NCBI RefSeq assembly: GCF_014873535.1 | Contig: NZ_JADBEF010000001.1 | Location: forward strand, 8,866,001 to 8,930,000 | DNA from: Nonomuraea africana | Lineage (GTDB): Bacteria; Actinomycetota; Actinomycetes; Streptosporangiales; Streptosporangiaceae | Direction of reading: 5' to 3' | DNA length: 64,000 nt | Shown here: positions 8,101-17,700 of the stretch, piece after piece | How the letters are laid out: the number at the start of each line of letters is the position of its first letter | How positions within the stretch are numbered: the stretch's first letter is position 1 | The notes under the pieces: generated by a model | Told to the model about the DNA's origin: nothing | The model's input: only the letters and a program-made list of their open reading frames with translations | Database searches by the model: none | Position numbers and translations under genes: made by a program

Positions 8101-9968
8101 GGGCTCGCGCTCGCAGGGTCCTGGCCGTTGCCGCCACGATGGCGGTCGCGGGCACGACGCTGACCGGCTGTTTCGAGGAGCCGTCCGCGCACGAGGCGGT
8201 GCGCGACTTCCTCGTCGGCTGGCAGTCAGGCGACTACGACCTGGCTGCCGGCCGTACCGACGGTGATCCCGCCGTGGTACGCAAGGCGCTGCACGACGCC
8301 CGCGTCCACCTCGACGCGGCCTCCTTCCGCTTCCACATCAGGAGCCTGACGGAGAACGGCGGCGAGTCGATCGCCGACTTCGATGCCGAGGTCGACCTGG
8401 GCGAGAACAACTCGCTCTGGGAGTACACCAGCAGGCTGCCGCTCCACCTGGTCGACGGGGTGTGGAAAGTGCGGTGGTCGCCGAGCGTCATCCATCCGCA
8501 GCTGAAGGAGGGTCAGCGCTTCGCGGTCGATCCCAAGCCCGAGGTGCGCCGGCCGGTGCTCGACCGCACGGGTGAGCCGCTGCAGGCCGACACCACCCTC
8601 TACGTGGCCGGCGTGACCCCTGCCACCCTCGGCGACAACGCCGAGAAGGTGGGCGAGCAACTCGCCGCGCTCACCGGGTTCGCCCAGGACCGGCTGCTGA
8701 GCCGCATCAGGTCGGCGCCGCCCCGCACGTTCGTGCCGCTCGTCACCTTCGGCTGGCGCAAGTACGCCTCGCTCAAGTCCAAGCTCGACGACATCCCCGG
8801 CGTGACCATCGACGAGCAGAAGCAGCCCGTCGCGCCGGCGCCGCCCGAGCAGATCGTGGGCAGGGTGAGCGCCCTGACCGCCGAGAGCGAGCAGGAGCTC
8901 GGCGGCCCGCAGCGGGCGGGCGACTCCGTCGGCCTGTCCGGCCTGCAGAAGGCCTACCAGGACCACCTGACCGGATCCACCCAGACCTCGGTGATCACGC
9001 TCGACCTCAAGACGGGCGAGCAGGTCGCCGAGCTGAAGAAGTGGCCTGGCCGGCCCAACGCGCCGGTCGAGACCACGATCGACAGCTCGATCCAGGCCGC
9101 GTCGGAGACCGCGCTGGCCGGCACCCGCTCCGCCGTGATGGTCGCGGTCAAGGCGTCGACGGGTGAGGTGCTGGCGGTGAGCGCTTCGGACAACGTCAAG
9201 GAGGACAAGGCGCTGGCGGGCAAGTATCCAGCGGGCAACGCCTTCTCGATCATCGCGGCCGAGGCGCTACTGAGAAAAGGCGTCAAGCCGAGCCAGCGGC
9301 TGGCCTGCCCGGCGGAGCGTACGGTCGGCGGGGCCAGGTTCGAGCAGACGGGCCTGACCGCCGGCGGCACCCAGAGCTTCCAGAGCAGCTTCGCCCGCAG
9401 CTGCGTGACGGCGCTGGCCGCGCTGGCGCGCAGGGTCAGCGGCGACGACCTGGACAAGAGCGCGGCCGACCTCGGCATCGGCAAGCCGTGGAAGCTGCCG
9501 CTGAACTCCTTCAGCGGCAAGGTGGGCGACCTCGACAGCGACGCCGACAAGGCCAAGGCCATCGCCGGGCAGAACGTCGAGGTGAGCCCGCTGGCGATGG
9601 CGCTGGTGGCGGGGGCCGTCGCCTCCGGCACCTGGCATCCGCCACTGCTGGTCACCAAGCCGCCGACGCCCGATCCCGCCGCTGAGGTGCTGCCCACCAC
9701 GCCGCCCGCTCCCGTGGCGCTCGACGCCAAGGTGCTGCCGGTGCTGCGGGCGATGATGCGCTCAGGCGTCCGTTCGGGCACGGCCGGCGCGGCGGCCGCG
9801 GGTGGTGAGCCGGTCCACGGGATCGCCGCTCCCGTGACGGGCAAGAGCAAGAACCAGGCGTGGTTCGTCGGCTGGCAGGGGGATGTGGCGGTGGCCGTCC
9901 TGGCCGAGAACGCCGACCCCGCGGCCTACGCGGGCCGCTTCTTCGCGGCCGTGCGTGACCCTGCGTGA
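8097..9968 (+). CDS. Penicillin-binding-protein-like lipoprotein with all catalytic motifs lost
   Basis: 623 residues, coupled to smpB by ATGA overlap. A lipobox (LTGC, Cys 25) anchors it outside the membrane. Residues about 30-150 resemble the NTF2-like MecA N-terminal domain (EAVRDFLVGWQSGDY), followed by a PBP dimerisation-type region and a transpeptidase-like domain. The three active-site motifs are altered. SxxK is N381-A-F-S384 in PAGNAFSII, SxN is S435-C-V437 in ARSCVTAL, and KTG is V580-T-G582 in PVTGKSKNQAWFVGW. The fold-specific surroundings are kept (AWFVGW, VAVAVLAEN). It should therefore not acylate or bind beta-lactams covalently; a scaffold or sensor role in wall growth is possible. 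Confidence 0.85.
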   Translation: MRARARRVLAVAATMAVAGTTLTGCFEEPSAHEAVRDFLVGWQSGDYDLAAGRTDGDPAVVRKALHDARVHLDAASFRFHIRSLTENGGESIADFDAEVDLGENNSLWEYTSRLPLHLVDGVWKVRWSPSVIHPQLKEGQRFAVDPKPEVRRPVLDRTGEPLQADTTLYVAGVTPATLGDNAEKVGEQLAALTGFAQDRLLSRIRSAPPRTFVPLVTFGWRKYASLKSKLDDIPGVTIDEQKQPVAPAPPEQIVGRVSALTAESEQELGGPQRAGDSVGLSGLQKAYQDHLTGSTQTSVITLDLKTGEQVAELKKWPGRPNAPVETTIDSSIQAASETALAGTRSAVMVAVKASTGEVLAVSASDNVKEDKALAGKYPAGNAFSIIAAEALLRKGVKPSQRLACPAERTVGGARFEQTGLTAGGTQSFQSSFARSCVTALAALARRVSGDDLDKSAADLGIGKPWKLPLNSFSGKVGDLDSDADKAKAIAGQNVEVSPLAMALVAGAVASGTWHPPLLVTKPPTPDPAAEVLPTTPPAPVALDAKVLPVLRAMMRSGVRSGTAGAAAAGGEPVHGIAAPVTGKSKNQAWFVGWQGDVAVAVLAENADPAAYAGRFFAAVRDPA

Positions 9969-10288
9969 AAACTTCCTCACGCTGAGCAACCATTGGCGGC
10001 CGGATCTGCGTCTTCCTAAGTGACCGGGCCCGCTCGGGGGGTTGCGGACCTGGTCGCCGTGATGAGTTCAGGACTTCATCTCGGGGGAAGTCCTGCCGTC
10101 CGGACCGGCGTGACCCTGCCGGTCGCCCCCGGAGACGTGCGCCGTCTTGCCGCGTCTCCGGGGGTTCGCCGTGTTCCGCCAGGTGACGGGTTCTCCGAAG
10201 AGGGCAGGGAATTCGGTTGGCGTTCCCCGTGTTGTCACATGTATCGTCATCTTGCTCGGCCGTTCGCGGCCGTGTTGACAACTGCACA
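9969..10288. other. Intergenic stretch before ssrA with two hairpins
   Basis: No gene is supported. It holds a hairpin CAGGACTT/AAGTCCTG (10069-10076 with 10088-10095), a second stronger one (10126-10164, listed separately), and the ssrA promoter region. TTGACA at 10275-10280 lies too close to the mature tmRNA end to be its -35 box, so the precursor probably starts upstream and is trimmed by RNase P. Confidence 0.5.
10126..10164. terminator. Hairpin terminator candidate after the PBP-like gene
   Basis: CCCCCGGAGACG (10126-10137) pairs perfectly with CGTCTCCGGGGG (10153-10164) over a 15-base loop. It lies 160 bp past the stop and upstream of ssrA. There is no T-run, which is common for actinobacterial terminators. 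Confidence 0.5.
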
Positions 10289-10673
10289 GGGGGTGATCGG
10301 TTTCGACTTCGACTTTGCAAGTCAGGTGAAGCGGGCCGAGGACTGCGGACATAACCTCGTTAATCCTGTGACCGCAAACCAATAAGTGCCAACTCCAAGC
10401 GCACTGAGGTCAGCCAGGGTTCCCTGGCTCTCGCTGCCTAAGTAGCGAAACCTCTGTCAGCCCGGGCATGCCTTCGGCCCGGGACCTGGCATCGTTAGAA
10501 GGCTCCACCGCTCGACCCGGCCACGGGGGAGAGCGGGAAATCAAACAGTGGCTGAGCCTGTCGGCAACACGCCTGCGTGAGTGCCGGGGCTGAGAAAACG
10601 TTAAGCAGGCTGCGCCCGGAGAAGCCCTGCCTTGGGGTTGAAGGACGCGGGTTCGATTCCCGCCACCTCCACC
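10289..10673 (+). ncRNA. ssrA: Transfer-messenger RNA (tmRNA)
   Basis: The 5' end GGGGGTG (10289-10295) pairs with CACCTCC (10664-10670), forming the seven-pair acceptor stem. The T-arm GGGTTCGATTCCCGCC is at about 10649-10663. Encoded ACC (10671-10673) needs only a terminal A to complete CCA. The tag frame starts at GCC 10388 and ends with TAA 10439-10441, giving ANSKRTEVSQGSLALAA, a close relative of the Streptomyces tag and ending in the LAA signal for ClpP proteases. tmRNA frees stalled ribosomes together with SmpB, encoded 2 kb upstream. Short open frames across this locus are not genes. Confidence 0.96.
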
Positions 10674-10681
10674 GATCGGCG

Positions 10682-10713
10682 AAGGCCGGTGTCACGTCTG
10701 TGACACCGGCCTT
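10682..10713. terminator. Rho-independent terminator of ssrA
   Basis: A perfect 14-bp stem, AAGGCCGGTGTCAC (10682-10695) and GTGACACCGGCCTT (10700-10713), with loop GTCT, is followed by TTCGC. It lies 9 bp after the tmRNA and 15 bp before the end of the convergent membrane-protein gene, so it may serve both. Confidence 0.85.
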
Positions 10714-10727
10714 TCGCATGTCATGGG

Positions 10728-11780
10728 CTAGTTCCCGCCACGCAGGCAGCGGGCGCAGCGCCCGCGTCTGCGCAGGTGGTAGGCGAGGGCCGCGGCGGCC
10801 AGGGCGGCGCCCCAGAGGGGCCAGAAGCACTCGGGCAGCCAGGCGCCCCACTCGGCGACATCGAACGCCCCTGCCAGCGCCCGCCGCAGGTAGGTCAGGC
10901 CGGCGACCGTGATGATGATCGCGACGAGGGTGGCGGGGACGATGGCCAGCGGCGGAGGGACCCGCCTGCCGCGCAACCAGGGGATCCAGCGGGGGAAGAT
11001 CTCGCCCCAGCGCTGGACCAGCCCGAGGGTGAGCACGCCGCCGAGGGCGCCGAAGGTGGCCAGGTAGGCGCCTGCCAGCCAGATGCCGGGAGCCTCCTTG
11101 TCGCCCTGGTCGAGGAAGTCCTGGCTCACCCCCAGCGGGATGTTCAGCGCCCAGGCCCACCGGGTGGCACAGTAGATCAGCGGCGTCACGACGGCGACGG
11201 CGACGGCCACGCGTCCCCAGCGGGCGGCCGAGGCGGGAGTGGTCCAGCCGGTGTCCTCGTCGGCGCGCCCGCACGAGCCGCACGCGTCGCGGCGGCGGCG
11301 CTGGGCGTTCAGCGCGGCCCCCGCCAGCAGGACGCCGCCGAGCACGCACAGCAGCTGGTTGAGCACCGGCCATGGCCAGACGTCGCCCAGCCCGATCTGC
11401 CCCCACGGCCCGTCGAGGAAGATCGCGACCGTCATCAGCGGCGTGTAGGCGACGCCCATCATGAGGCGGGAGTCGGGGATCACCACGGCGAGGAAGGCCG
11501 CCAGCGGCCACGCGGCGAACACGGCGGCCCGCTGGACGGCGCGGCCGCCCGTCGCGAGCGCCAGTGCGGTGACCGCGCAGAGGAGGCCGAAGGCGGCCAC
11601 CCACCAGCCGCCAGGGTCGGGGGAGAGCCCCGCGAGGATGGAGAGCACGCCGTCGGGGTCGGGATCGCTCGCGCCCCAGGGGAAGCCGGGAGCGCCGAGC
11701 GCCCAGGCCACGCCGGTCACCGTGTAGCCGGCCGACCAGGCGACCGCCGCGTGCCCGGCCCTCGAGATGATCGTTGTCAT
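10728..11780 (-). CDS. Multi-pass membrane protein, function unknown
   Basis: 350 residues from ATG at 11780. About eight hydrophobic segments are visible (AAVAWSAGYTVTGVAWAL, WWVAAFGLLCAVTALALAT, AAVFAAWPLAAFLAVVI and others). A cytosolic Cys cluster DACGSCGRAD lies mid-protein, and the C-terminal tail is basic with two more Cys (RRRGRCARCLRGGN), hinting at a metal-binding pair. No transporter or enzyme family was recognised. It is divergent from a NarL-type histidine kinase-regulator pair and shares with it a control region carrying twin inverted repeats, so it is a likely target of that regulator. Confidence 0.7.
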   Translation of the reverse strand: MTTIISRAGHAAVAWSAGYTVTGVAWALGAPGFPWGASDPDPDGVLSILAGLSPDPGGWWVAAFGLLCAVTALALATGGRAVQRAAVFAAWPLAAFLAVVIPDSRLMMGVAYTPLMTVAIFLDGPWGQIGLGDVWPWPVLNQLLCVLGGVLLAGAALNAQRRRRDACGSCGRADEDTGWTTPASAARWGRVAVAVAVVTPLIYCATRWAWALNIPLGVSQDFLDQGDKEAPGIWLAGAYLATFGALGGVLTLGLVQRWGEIFPRWIPWLRGRRVPPPLAIVPATLVAIIITVAGLTYLRRALAGAFDVAEWGAWLPECFWPLWGAALAAAALAYHLRRRGRCARCLRGGN

Positions 11781-11817
11781 GCCTTCAGCCTCGGGCGGGG
11801 CGGGGGTCGCGGGCCAT

Positions 11818-11872
11818 GTGCCGTTCGGCAGGTTGTGGCGGCTCCGGAGGACGTTGCCCGTGCCGTTCGGCA
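11818..11872. promoter_or_regulatory. Twin inverted repeats in a divergent promoter region
   Basis: GTGCCGTTCGGCA occurs at 11818-11830 and 11860-11872, 42 bp apart (about four helical turns). Each contains the inverted repeat TGCCG-TT-CGGCA. The pair lies between the membrane-protein gene (start 11780, minus) and the histidine kinase gene (start about 11892, plus). A NarL/LuxR-type dimer binding to the same face of DNA is the natural reading; the cognate regulator at 12923-13564 is the best candidate. Confidence 0.5.
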
Positions 11873-11891
11873 TGTCCGTATCGTGGCTGCG

Positions 11892-12926
11892 GTGAACATC
11901 GGCAGCTTCGGGATGGTGGCCGCCGTGGCGGCGCTGGCGTGGGTGGTCGGCAGGAGGGAGCGCGGTCGCGCCCACCTGCCGGCGGCGGTGAGCCTGGCGG
12001 CCGTCGTCTCCCTCGTGGTGACGCTCTCGTTCGTGAGCGCCGGGCCGCGCAGGGGCGAGGACCTGTGGGGGCTGGTGGAGAGTCTCACGTTGATCGCGCT
12101 GCTCGGCCTGATGGCCAGGTGGTCCCCGGTACGGCAGGCCGTGCCCGCGGGGGTGCTGGGCGGGGTGGCGGCCTCGACGTGGCTGCTGAGGTACGTCATG
12201 CCCGCCTCGCCGCTGGAGGGGATCGGCATGTGCGCCTTCTGGGCGCTCGGTGTGCTGGCCGCCGTCGGGGTCGGCGGCTACCTGCGCTCTCTCGACACGC
12301 GGCGGGTGCGGGCGGTGCGGGACGAGCGCGCCGCGCAGCGGCTGCGGCTGGCCAGGGACCTGCACGACTTCGTCGCCCACGACGTCAGCGAGATGGTGGC
12401 GCAGGCCCAGGCGGGTCAGGTGGTCGGCGTCGGCGACAGCGTCGGCAGCCGGGCGCAGGCGCTGGCGGCGCTCCAGCGGATCGAGCAGGCGGGGCTGCGC
12501 GCGATGGCGACGCTGGATCGCACGGTGCTGGAGCTCCACGCGGGTCCGGGGTTGGAAGGGCTGGCCGAGCTGGCCGCCAGGTTCTCCTCGGCCGGGCCGG
12601 CCCGCGTCGAGCTGTCCGTGGACGAGCGGCTCGACGTGCCCGAGGAGACGGCCGCCTTGGCGTACCGGATCGTGGTGGAGGCGTTGACCAACGTGCGCCG
12701 CCACGCTCCCGAGGCGACGCTGGTGGAGGTCGCGGTGAGGGACGAGGGCGGGATGCTCGAGGTGAGCGTGGACGACGACGGAGGCGGCGGCACGCGGGAG
12801 TCGGGACGCGGCGGATTCGGGCTGCCCTCGCTGACCGCGCAGGCGGAGTCGATGGGCGGGCGGCTGCGGGCGTCGCCGGCCGAGGGAGGGTGGACGCTGG
12901 TGGCGCGGCTGCCTCTGGCACCATGA
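11892..12926 (+). CDS. Sensor histidine kinase, NarL/DesK type (HisKA_3)
   Basis: 344 residues from GTG at 11892; GTG at 11883 is an equally possible start because neither has a clear ribosome binding site. About four membrane helices fill residues 1-130, with no large extracellular domain. RLARDLHDFVAHDVSEMV contains the phospho-acceptor His, preceded by a coiled-coil linker. The ATP-binding domain shows EALTNVRRHAPEA (N box), VDDDGGGG and GGFGLPSL (G boxes). Such kinases sense signals within the membrane and phosphorylate a LuxR-type regulator, here encoded next with an ATGA overlap. Confidence 0.9.
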   Translation: MNIGSFGMVAAVAALAWVVGRRERGRAHLPAAVSLAAVVSLVVTLSFVSAGPRRGEDLWGLVESLTLIALLGLMARWSPVRQAVPAGVLGGVAASTWLLRYVMPASPLEGIGMCAFWALGVLAAVGVGGYLRSLDTRRVRAVRDERAAQRLRLARDLHDFVAHDVSEMVAQAQAGQVVGVGDSVGSRAQALAALQRIEQAGLRAMATLDRTVLELHAGPGLEGLAELAARFSSAGPARVELSVDERLDVPEETAALAYRIVVEALTNVRRHAPEATLVEVAVRDEGGMLEVSVDDDGGGGTRESGRGGFGLPSLTAQAESMGGRLRASPAEGGWTLVARLPLAP

Positions 12927-13564
12927 ACGGCGTGTCCACCCGCATCCTCATCGCCGACGACCAGGAAGGCATCCGCGGCGCGTTCCGGCTCATCCTCGAC
13001 GCCCAGCCCGACATGACCGTCGTCGCCGAGGCGGCCGACGGGCTCTCGGCCATCGAGACCGCGCTCCAGGTGCGTCCCGACGTGGTGCTCGCCGACATCA
13101 GGATGCCGAAGGCCGATGGCATCGAGGTGACGCGGGCGCTGGCCGAGACCGGCATCCACGTCGTGGTCGTCACCACGTTCGGGCAGGAGGACTACGTGCG
13201 GGCCGCGCTGCGGCACGGGGCCTCGGGGTTCGTGCTCAAGCGGTCGGGTCCCACGCTGCTCGTCGAGGCCGTGCGGGCGGCGATGAGCGGCGACATGCTG
13301 ATCAGCCCGCAGCTCACGGTCGGGCTGCTGCGCGAGAGCGCCGTGCGGGACGGGCCGCGGGAGGCCGGGCTCACCGAGCGCGAGGACGACGTCGTCCGCC
13401 TCGTCGCCCAGGCCAAGACCAACGCCGAGATCGCCGAGGAGCTGTTCCTGTCCCCGGGCACGGTCAAGAACCACATCGCCAGCATCCAGCGCAAGCTGGG
13501 TGTGAAGAACAGGGTCGGCATCGCGGCCTGGGCCTGGCACACCGGCAGGGCACATACGCCGTGA
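12923..13564 (+). CDS. Response regulator, NarL/LuxR family
   Basis: 213 residues from ATG at 12923. The receiver domain has the acidic pair in IADDQ, the phosphorylated Asp in VVLADIRMP, the Thr switch in VVVTTF and the Lys in FVLKRS. The C-terminal LuxR helix-turn-helix reads LTEREDDVVRLVAQAKTNAEIAEELFLSPGTVKNHIASIQRKLGV. It is translationally coupled to the kinase and probably binds the twin inverted repeats before the kinase gene. Confidence 0.92.
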   Translation: MNGVSTRILIADDQEGIRGAFRLILDAQPDMTVVAEAADGLSAIETALQVRPDVVLADIRMPKADGIEVTRALAETGIHVVVVTTFGQEDYVRAALRHGASGFVLKRSGPTLLVEAVRAAMSGDMLISPQLTVGLLRESAVRDGPREAGLTEREDDVVRLVAQAKTNAEIAEELFLSPGTVKNHIASIQRKLGVKNRVGIAAWAWHTGRAHTP

Positions 13565-13584
13565 TTCGGTAGCATCAACGGCCT

Positions 13585-14799
13585 ATGGCCGCGATCGTGA
13601 CCAACTGGGCGGGTAATCTCGCCTTCCACGCCTCTGACGTGTACCGCCCGGCCTCGGTCGAGGAGTTGCGCGTGCTCGTGGCGCGCTCGCCGTCGGTGCG
13701 CGCGATCGGCAGCGGCCACTCCTTCAGCGACGTCGTCGACACCAGGGGCGCGCTCGTCTCGCTCGACGCCCTGCCGCGCACGGTCGAGCTCGACGGGTCC
13801 ACCGTGCGGGTGGGCGGCGCCGTACGGTACGCCGAGCTGGCGCCGCGCCTGCACCAGGCCGGTTTCGCGCTGCGCAACCTGGCCTCGCTGCCGCACATCA
13901 CGGTCGCGGGCTCGGTGGCCACGGCCACGCACGGGTCGGGCGACGGCAACGGCAACCTCGCCACGGCGGTCCGCGCCATGGAGCTCGTCACGGCCGAGGG
14001 CGACCTGGTGACGCTGACCGCGGACGACCCGCGCCTGTCCGGCGCGGTGGTCGGGCTCGGGGCGCTGGGCGTCGCGGTGAGCCTGACGCTGGAGCTGGTG
14101 CCCGCCTTCGAGGTGCGCCAGTACGTCTTCGAGGACCTGCCGCTGGAGGTGCTGGACGACCACGTCGACGAGGTGTTCGGCAGCGGTTACAGCGTGAGCC
14201 TGTTCACCGGGTGGCGACGGCCCGTGGTCGACCAGGTGTGGGTGAAGCGGGTCTCTGACGAGGCGCCCGATCTGTTCGGGGCCCGCCCCGCCGACGGGCC
14301 GCGCCATCCCATCCCGGGCGCGTCACCGGAGCCCTGCACCGAACAGCTCGGCGTCCCGGGGCCGTGGCACGAGCGGCTGCCGCACTTCCGTCCCGAGTTC
14401 ACCCCGAGCGCGGGCCAGGAACTGCAGTCGGAGTTCCTGCTGCCACGCCGGCACACGGTCGCCGCGCTACGCGCGCTCCACGGGATCCGCGCCGTCCTCG
14501 CGCCCGTCCTGCAGATCTCGGAGATCAGGACCGTCGCCGCCGACGACCTGTGGCTGAGCCCCGCCTACGGCCAGGACGTGGCCGGGTTCCACTTCACCTG
14601 GATCAAGGACGTCTCCAGGGTGCTGCCGGTGATCGAGACGGTGACGCGGGCGCTGGAGCCGTACGAGGCCAGGCCGCACTGGGGCAAGCTGTTCACCGCG
14701 GTCGCCCCCTACGCGCGGATGGCCGACTTCCGCGAGCTCGTCGGAGCCTTCGACCCGCAGGGCAAGTTCGCCAACGACTTCCTGCGCAGGGTCATGTGA
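13585..14799 (+). CDS. Alditol oxidase-like FAD-dependent oxidase
   Basis: 404 residues, the length of Streptomyces alditol oxidase (AldO). These flavoenzymes of the vanillyl-alcohol-oxidase fold oxidise polyols such as xylitol or sorbitol at C1 with oxygen, giving an aldose and hydrogen peroxide. The segment RAIGSGHSFSDV holds the His expected to carry FAD covalently, and ASLPHITVAGSVATATHGSG is the FAD-binding loop. The C-terminus has the RPHWGKLF motif near the active site. It starts 20 bp after the response regulator and its stop shares one base with the next start. The tie to a kinase and two regulators downstream is unusual. Confidence 0.85.
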   Translation: MAAIVTNWAGNLAFHASDVYRPASVEELRVLVARSPSVRAIGSGHSFSDVVDTRGALVSLDALPRTVELDGSTVRVGGAVRYAELAPRLHQAGFALRNLASLPHITVAGSVATATHGSGDGNGNLATAVRAMELVTAEGDLVTLTADDPRLSGAVVGLGALGVAVSLTLELVPAFEVRQYVFEDLPLEVLDDHVDEVFGSGYSVSLFTGWRRPVVDQVWVKRVSDEAPDLFGARPADGPRHPIPGASPEPCTEQLGVPGPWHERLPHFRPEFTPSAGQELQSEFLLPRRHTVAALRALHGIRAVLAPVLQISEIRTVAADDLWLSPAYGQDVAGFHFTWIKDVSRVLPVIETVTRALEPYEARPHWGKLFTAVAPYARMADFRELVGAFDPQGKFANDFLRRVM

Positions 14800-17700
14800 T
14801 GCGCTTCGGTCTCCTCGGCCCCGTCGAGGCGTTCAGGGCGGACGGCGGCCCGATCGCGGTCGGCGGCACCCGCCTGCGCGCCCTGCTCGCGCTCCTGGCC
14901 CTCGACGCGGGCCGGATCGTGCCCACGGAGCGGCTCATCGAGGGTCTCTACGGCGAGCGGCCCGTGACGGGCGAGAGCAACGCGCTGCAGTCGCAGATCT
15001 CCAGGCTGCGCAGGAACCTCGACACCGCCGTCGAGTTCCACCCCGCCGGATACCGGCTCGTGGTCGACGGCGAGGAGGTCGACGCGCACCGTTTCGAGCG
15101 CCTGGCCCGCGAGGGCAGGGCCGCCGGCGCGCCCGCCGTCCGCTCGGAGCTGCTCGGACAGGCGCTGGCGCTCTGGCGCGGACCCGCGCTGGCCGACGTG
15201 CGGGAGGCGCCGTTCGCCGCCGCGCAGGCGGCGCGGCTGGAGGAGCTCAGGATCGACGTCACGGAGGACCGCCTCGAGGCGGACCTCGAGCTGGGCAGGC
15301 ACCGCGAGCTGGTGACCGAGTTGCAGCGGCTGGTGGCGGCGCACCCGGTCAGGGAGCGGCTGCGCGGCCAGCTCATCAGGGCGCTGTACGCCAGCGGGCG
15401 CCAGGCGGAGGCGCTGACCGCTTTCGAGGACGCCCGCCGGACGCTCGCCGACGAGCTGGGCGTCGACCCGTCGCCCGAGCTGAAGGAGATCCACCTGGCG
15501 GCGCTGCGCGGCGAGCTCCACGCGCCCACGGCCCCGGCTCGGCCCGGCACCCCCGGCATGGCGGCCGGCGGCGGGACGGCGCTGCCGGCGCAGCTCACCA
15601 GCTTCGTCGGCAGGCAGGACGACCTGGACCAGGTCGGCCGCCTGCTGGAGCGGGCCAGGCTCGTCACGCTGACGGGGCCGGGCGGCGCGGGCAAGACGCG
15701 GCTCGCCCTGGAGGCGGCGGCCGCCGTGCCGGGGGAGGTCGGCCTGGCCGAGCTGGACGGCCTGGCCGAGGGCGGGGACGTCGCCCAGGCCGTGCTCACC
15801 AAGCTGGGCCTGCGCGTCGGGCCGGACGAGCCCGATCCTGCCGACCGGCTGGTCGCCGCGCTGGCGGGACGACGGATGCTGCTCGTCCTGGACAACTGCG
15901 AGCACGTCGTGGCGGCGGCGGCCGAGCTCGCGCACCGGCTCCTCAGCGCCTGCCCCGACCTACGCGTGCTGGCCACCAGCAGGGAGGCGCTGGGCATCAC
16001 CGGCGAGAGCATCTGGCCGGTGCCCCCGCTGCCCGGCTCGCTCGCCGTCCGGCTGTTCGAGGACAGGGCGGCCGCCGTCCGGCCCGGGTTCGCGGTGGAC
16101 GAGCGCAACCTCGCCGACGTCCAGCGGATCTGCCGGGCGCTCGACGGGCTGCCGCTGGCGATCGAGCTGGCCGCCGCCAGGCTCCGCTCGCTCCCGGTGG
16201 CCGAGGTCGCCGCCAGGCTGGAGGACGGGCTCGGGTTGCTGTCGCGCGGCAGCCGTACGGCCCAGCCCAGGCACCGCACGCTGCGCGCCGTGGTCGAGTG
16301 GAGCTGGAGCCTGCTGGACGAGCAGGAGCAGCGGCTGGCCAGACGGCTCACGGTGTTCGCGGGCGGAGCGGGCATCGAGGCGGTCGAGCGGGTCTGCGGC
16401 ACACCCGACGCGGTCGAGCTGCTTACCAGCCTGGCGGACAAGTCGCTGGTCGAGATCGTCGGCGACCGCTACAGAATGCTGCAGACGATCCGCGCCTTCT
16501 GCGCCGAACGGCTGGAAGAGGCGGGAGAGGTCGAGACCTACCACCGCGCCCACGCCGGCCACTACCTCGCCCTGCTGCGGGAAGCCGCTCCCCACCTGCT
16601 GCGCGCCGAGCAGCTGGAGTGGGCGGCGCGGCTCGACCCCGAGCACGACAACCTGCTCGCCGCGCTGGGCTGGGCCGTCGGCGCCGACCACGCCATGGCG
16701 CTGCGGATCTTCGCCGACCTGTCCACATACTGGTGGCTGCGCGGACGGCGCGGCATCGGCGTGCGGCCCGCCCGCACGCTGCTCGCCGCGCTGGGCCCGG
16801 ACGTGCCCGAGGGGCTGGAGGGGGAGTACGCCATCTGCGTGGCCAGCTCGGCCGAGGGCGGCGTCCACCTGGAGACCGCCAAGCGGCTGATGCGCGCCAT
16901 GGACCTGGTCTCGGACCGCCCGCAACTCACCTACTTCTGGGGCAGCTTCGTCGGGCCCTCCATCGACGACGGATTCCTCGCGGTGATGATGGAGCGCGTC
17001 ATGGCCAGCGACGACCCTTGGATCAGGGGTCTCGACCACGTCGGCAGGGGCTTCCTCTGCTACCTGATGGAGGGCGACGTCGCGGGGATCGAGCGGGAGT
17101 TCTCGCGCGCGCTCGACTACTTCCGCTCTCTCGGCGAGCGGCTCGGCATGGCCATGGCGCTGTCGGAGCTGGTCAGGGTGGCGGCGTGGCGCGGTGAGAG
17201 GGAGCGCTTCACCGAGCTGATCGAGGAGGCGCTGCGCCTGGTGGGCGAGCTCGGCGCGCAGGAGGACATCGCCGACCTGCTGTGCCAGCGAGGCGAGGGC
17301 GAGCTGCTGCTCGGCGACCTCGACCAGGCCTGGGCCGACTACGAGCGGGCCGCCGAGCTGGCCCGCAGGGTCGGCGCGCTGGAGGGCACCACCAGGGCCA
17401 GCTGCGGTCTGGCCGAGGTCGCGAGGCTGCGCGGCGACCTGGAGGAGGCCCGCCACCGCTACGAGGAGGTGTTGGCGAGGGAGTCGAGCGGGTCGTTCGG
17501 CGAGTCGCTGACCGCCGTGCAGATCGGGGTCGCGCTGGGCTGGATCGACGCGGCCGAGGGCGAGGTCGAGCGGGCCGCCGCCAGGCAGGAGGCGGCGTTC
17601 GCGGCGGCGCTGCACGTGCAGAGCCTGCCGGTGCTGGCGAGCGTGGCCGAGGGACTGGCCGGCGTCTTCTCCCTGCGGGGCGCGCACGACCGGGCCGCGC

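Noticed and set aside
10020..10385. Open frames on both strands across 10020-10385
   Set aside because: They overlap the ssrA gene and its upstream hairpins; no protein family likeness.
10728..12704. 658-codon minus-strand frame including the membrane protein
   Set aside because: Only the part from ATG 11780 is protein-like; the upstream part mirrors the histidine kinase gene.
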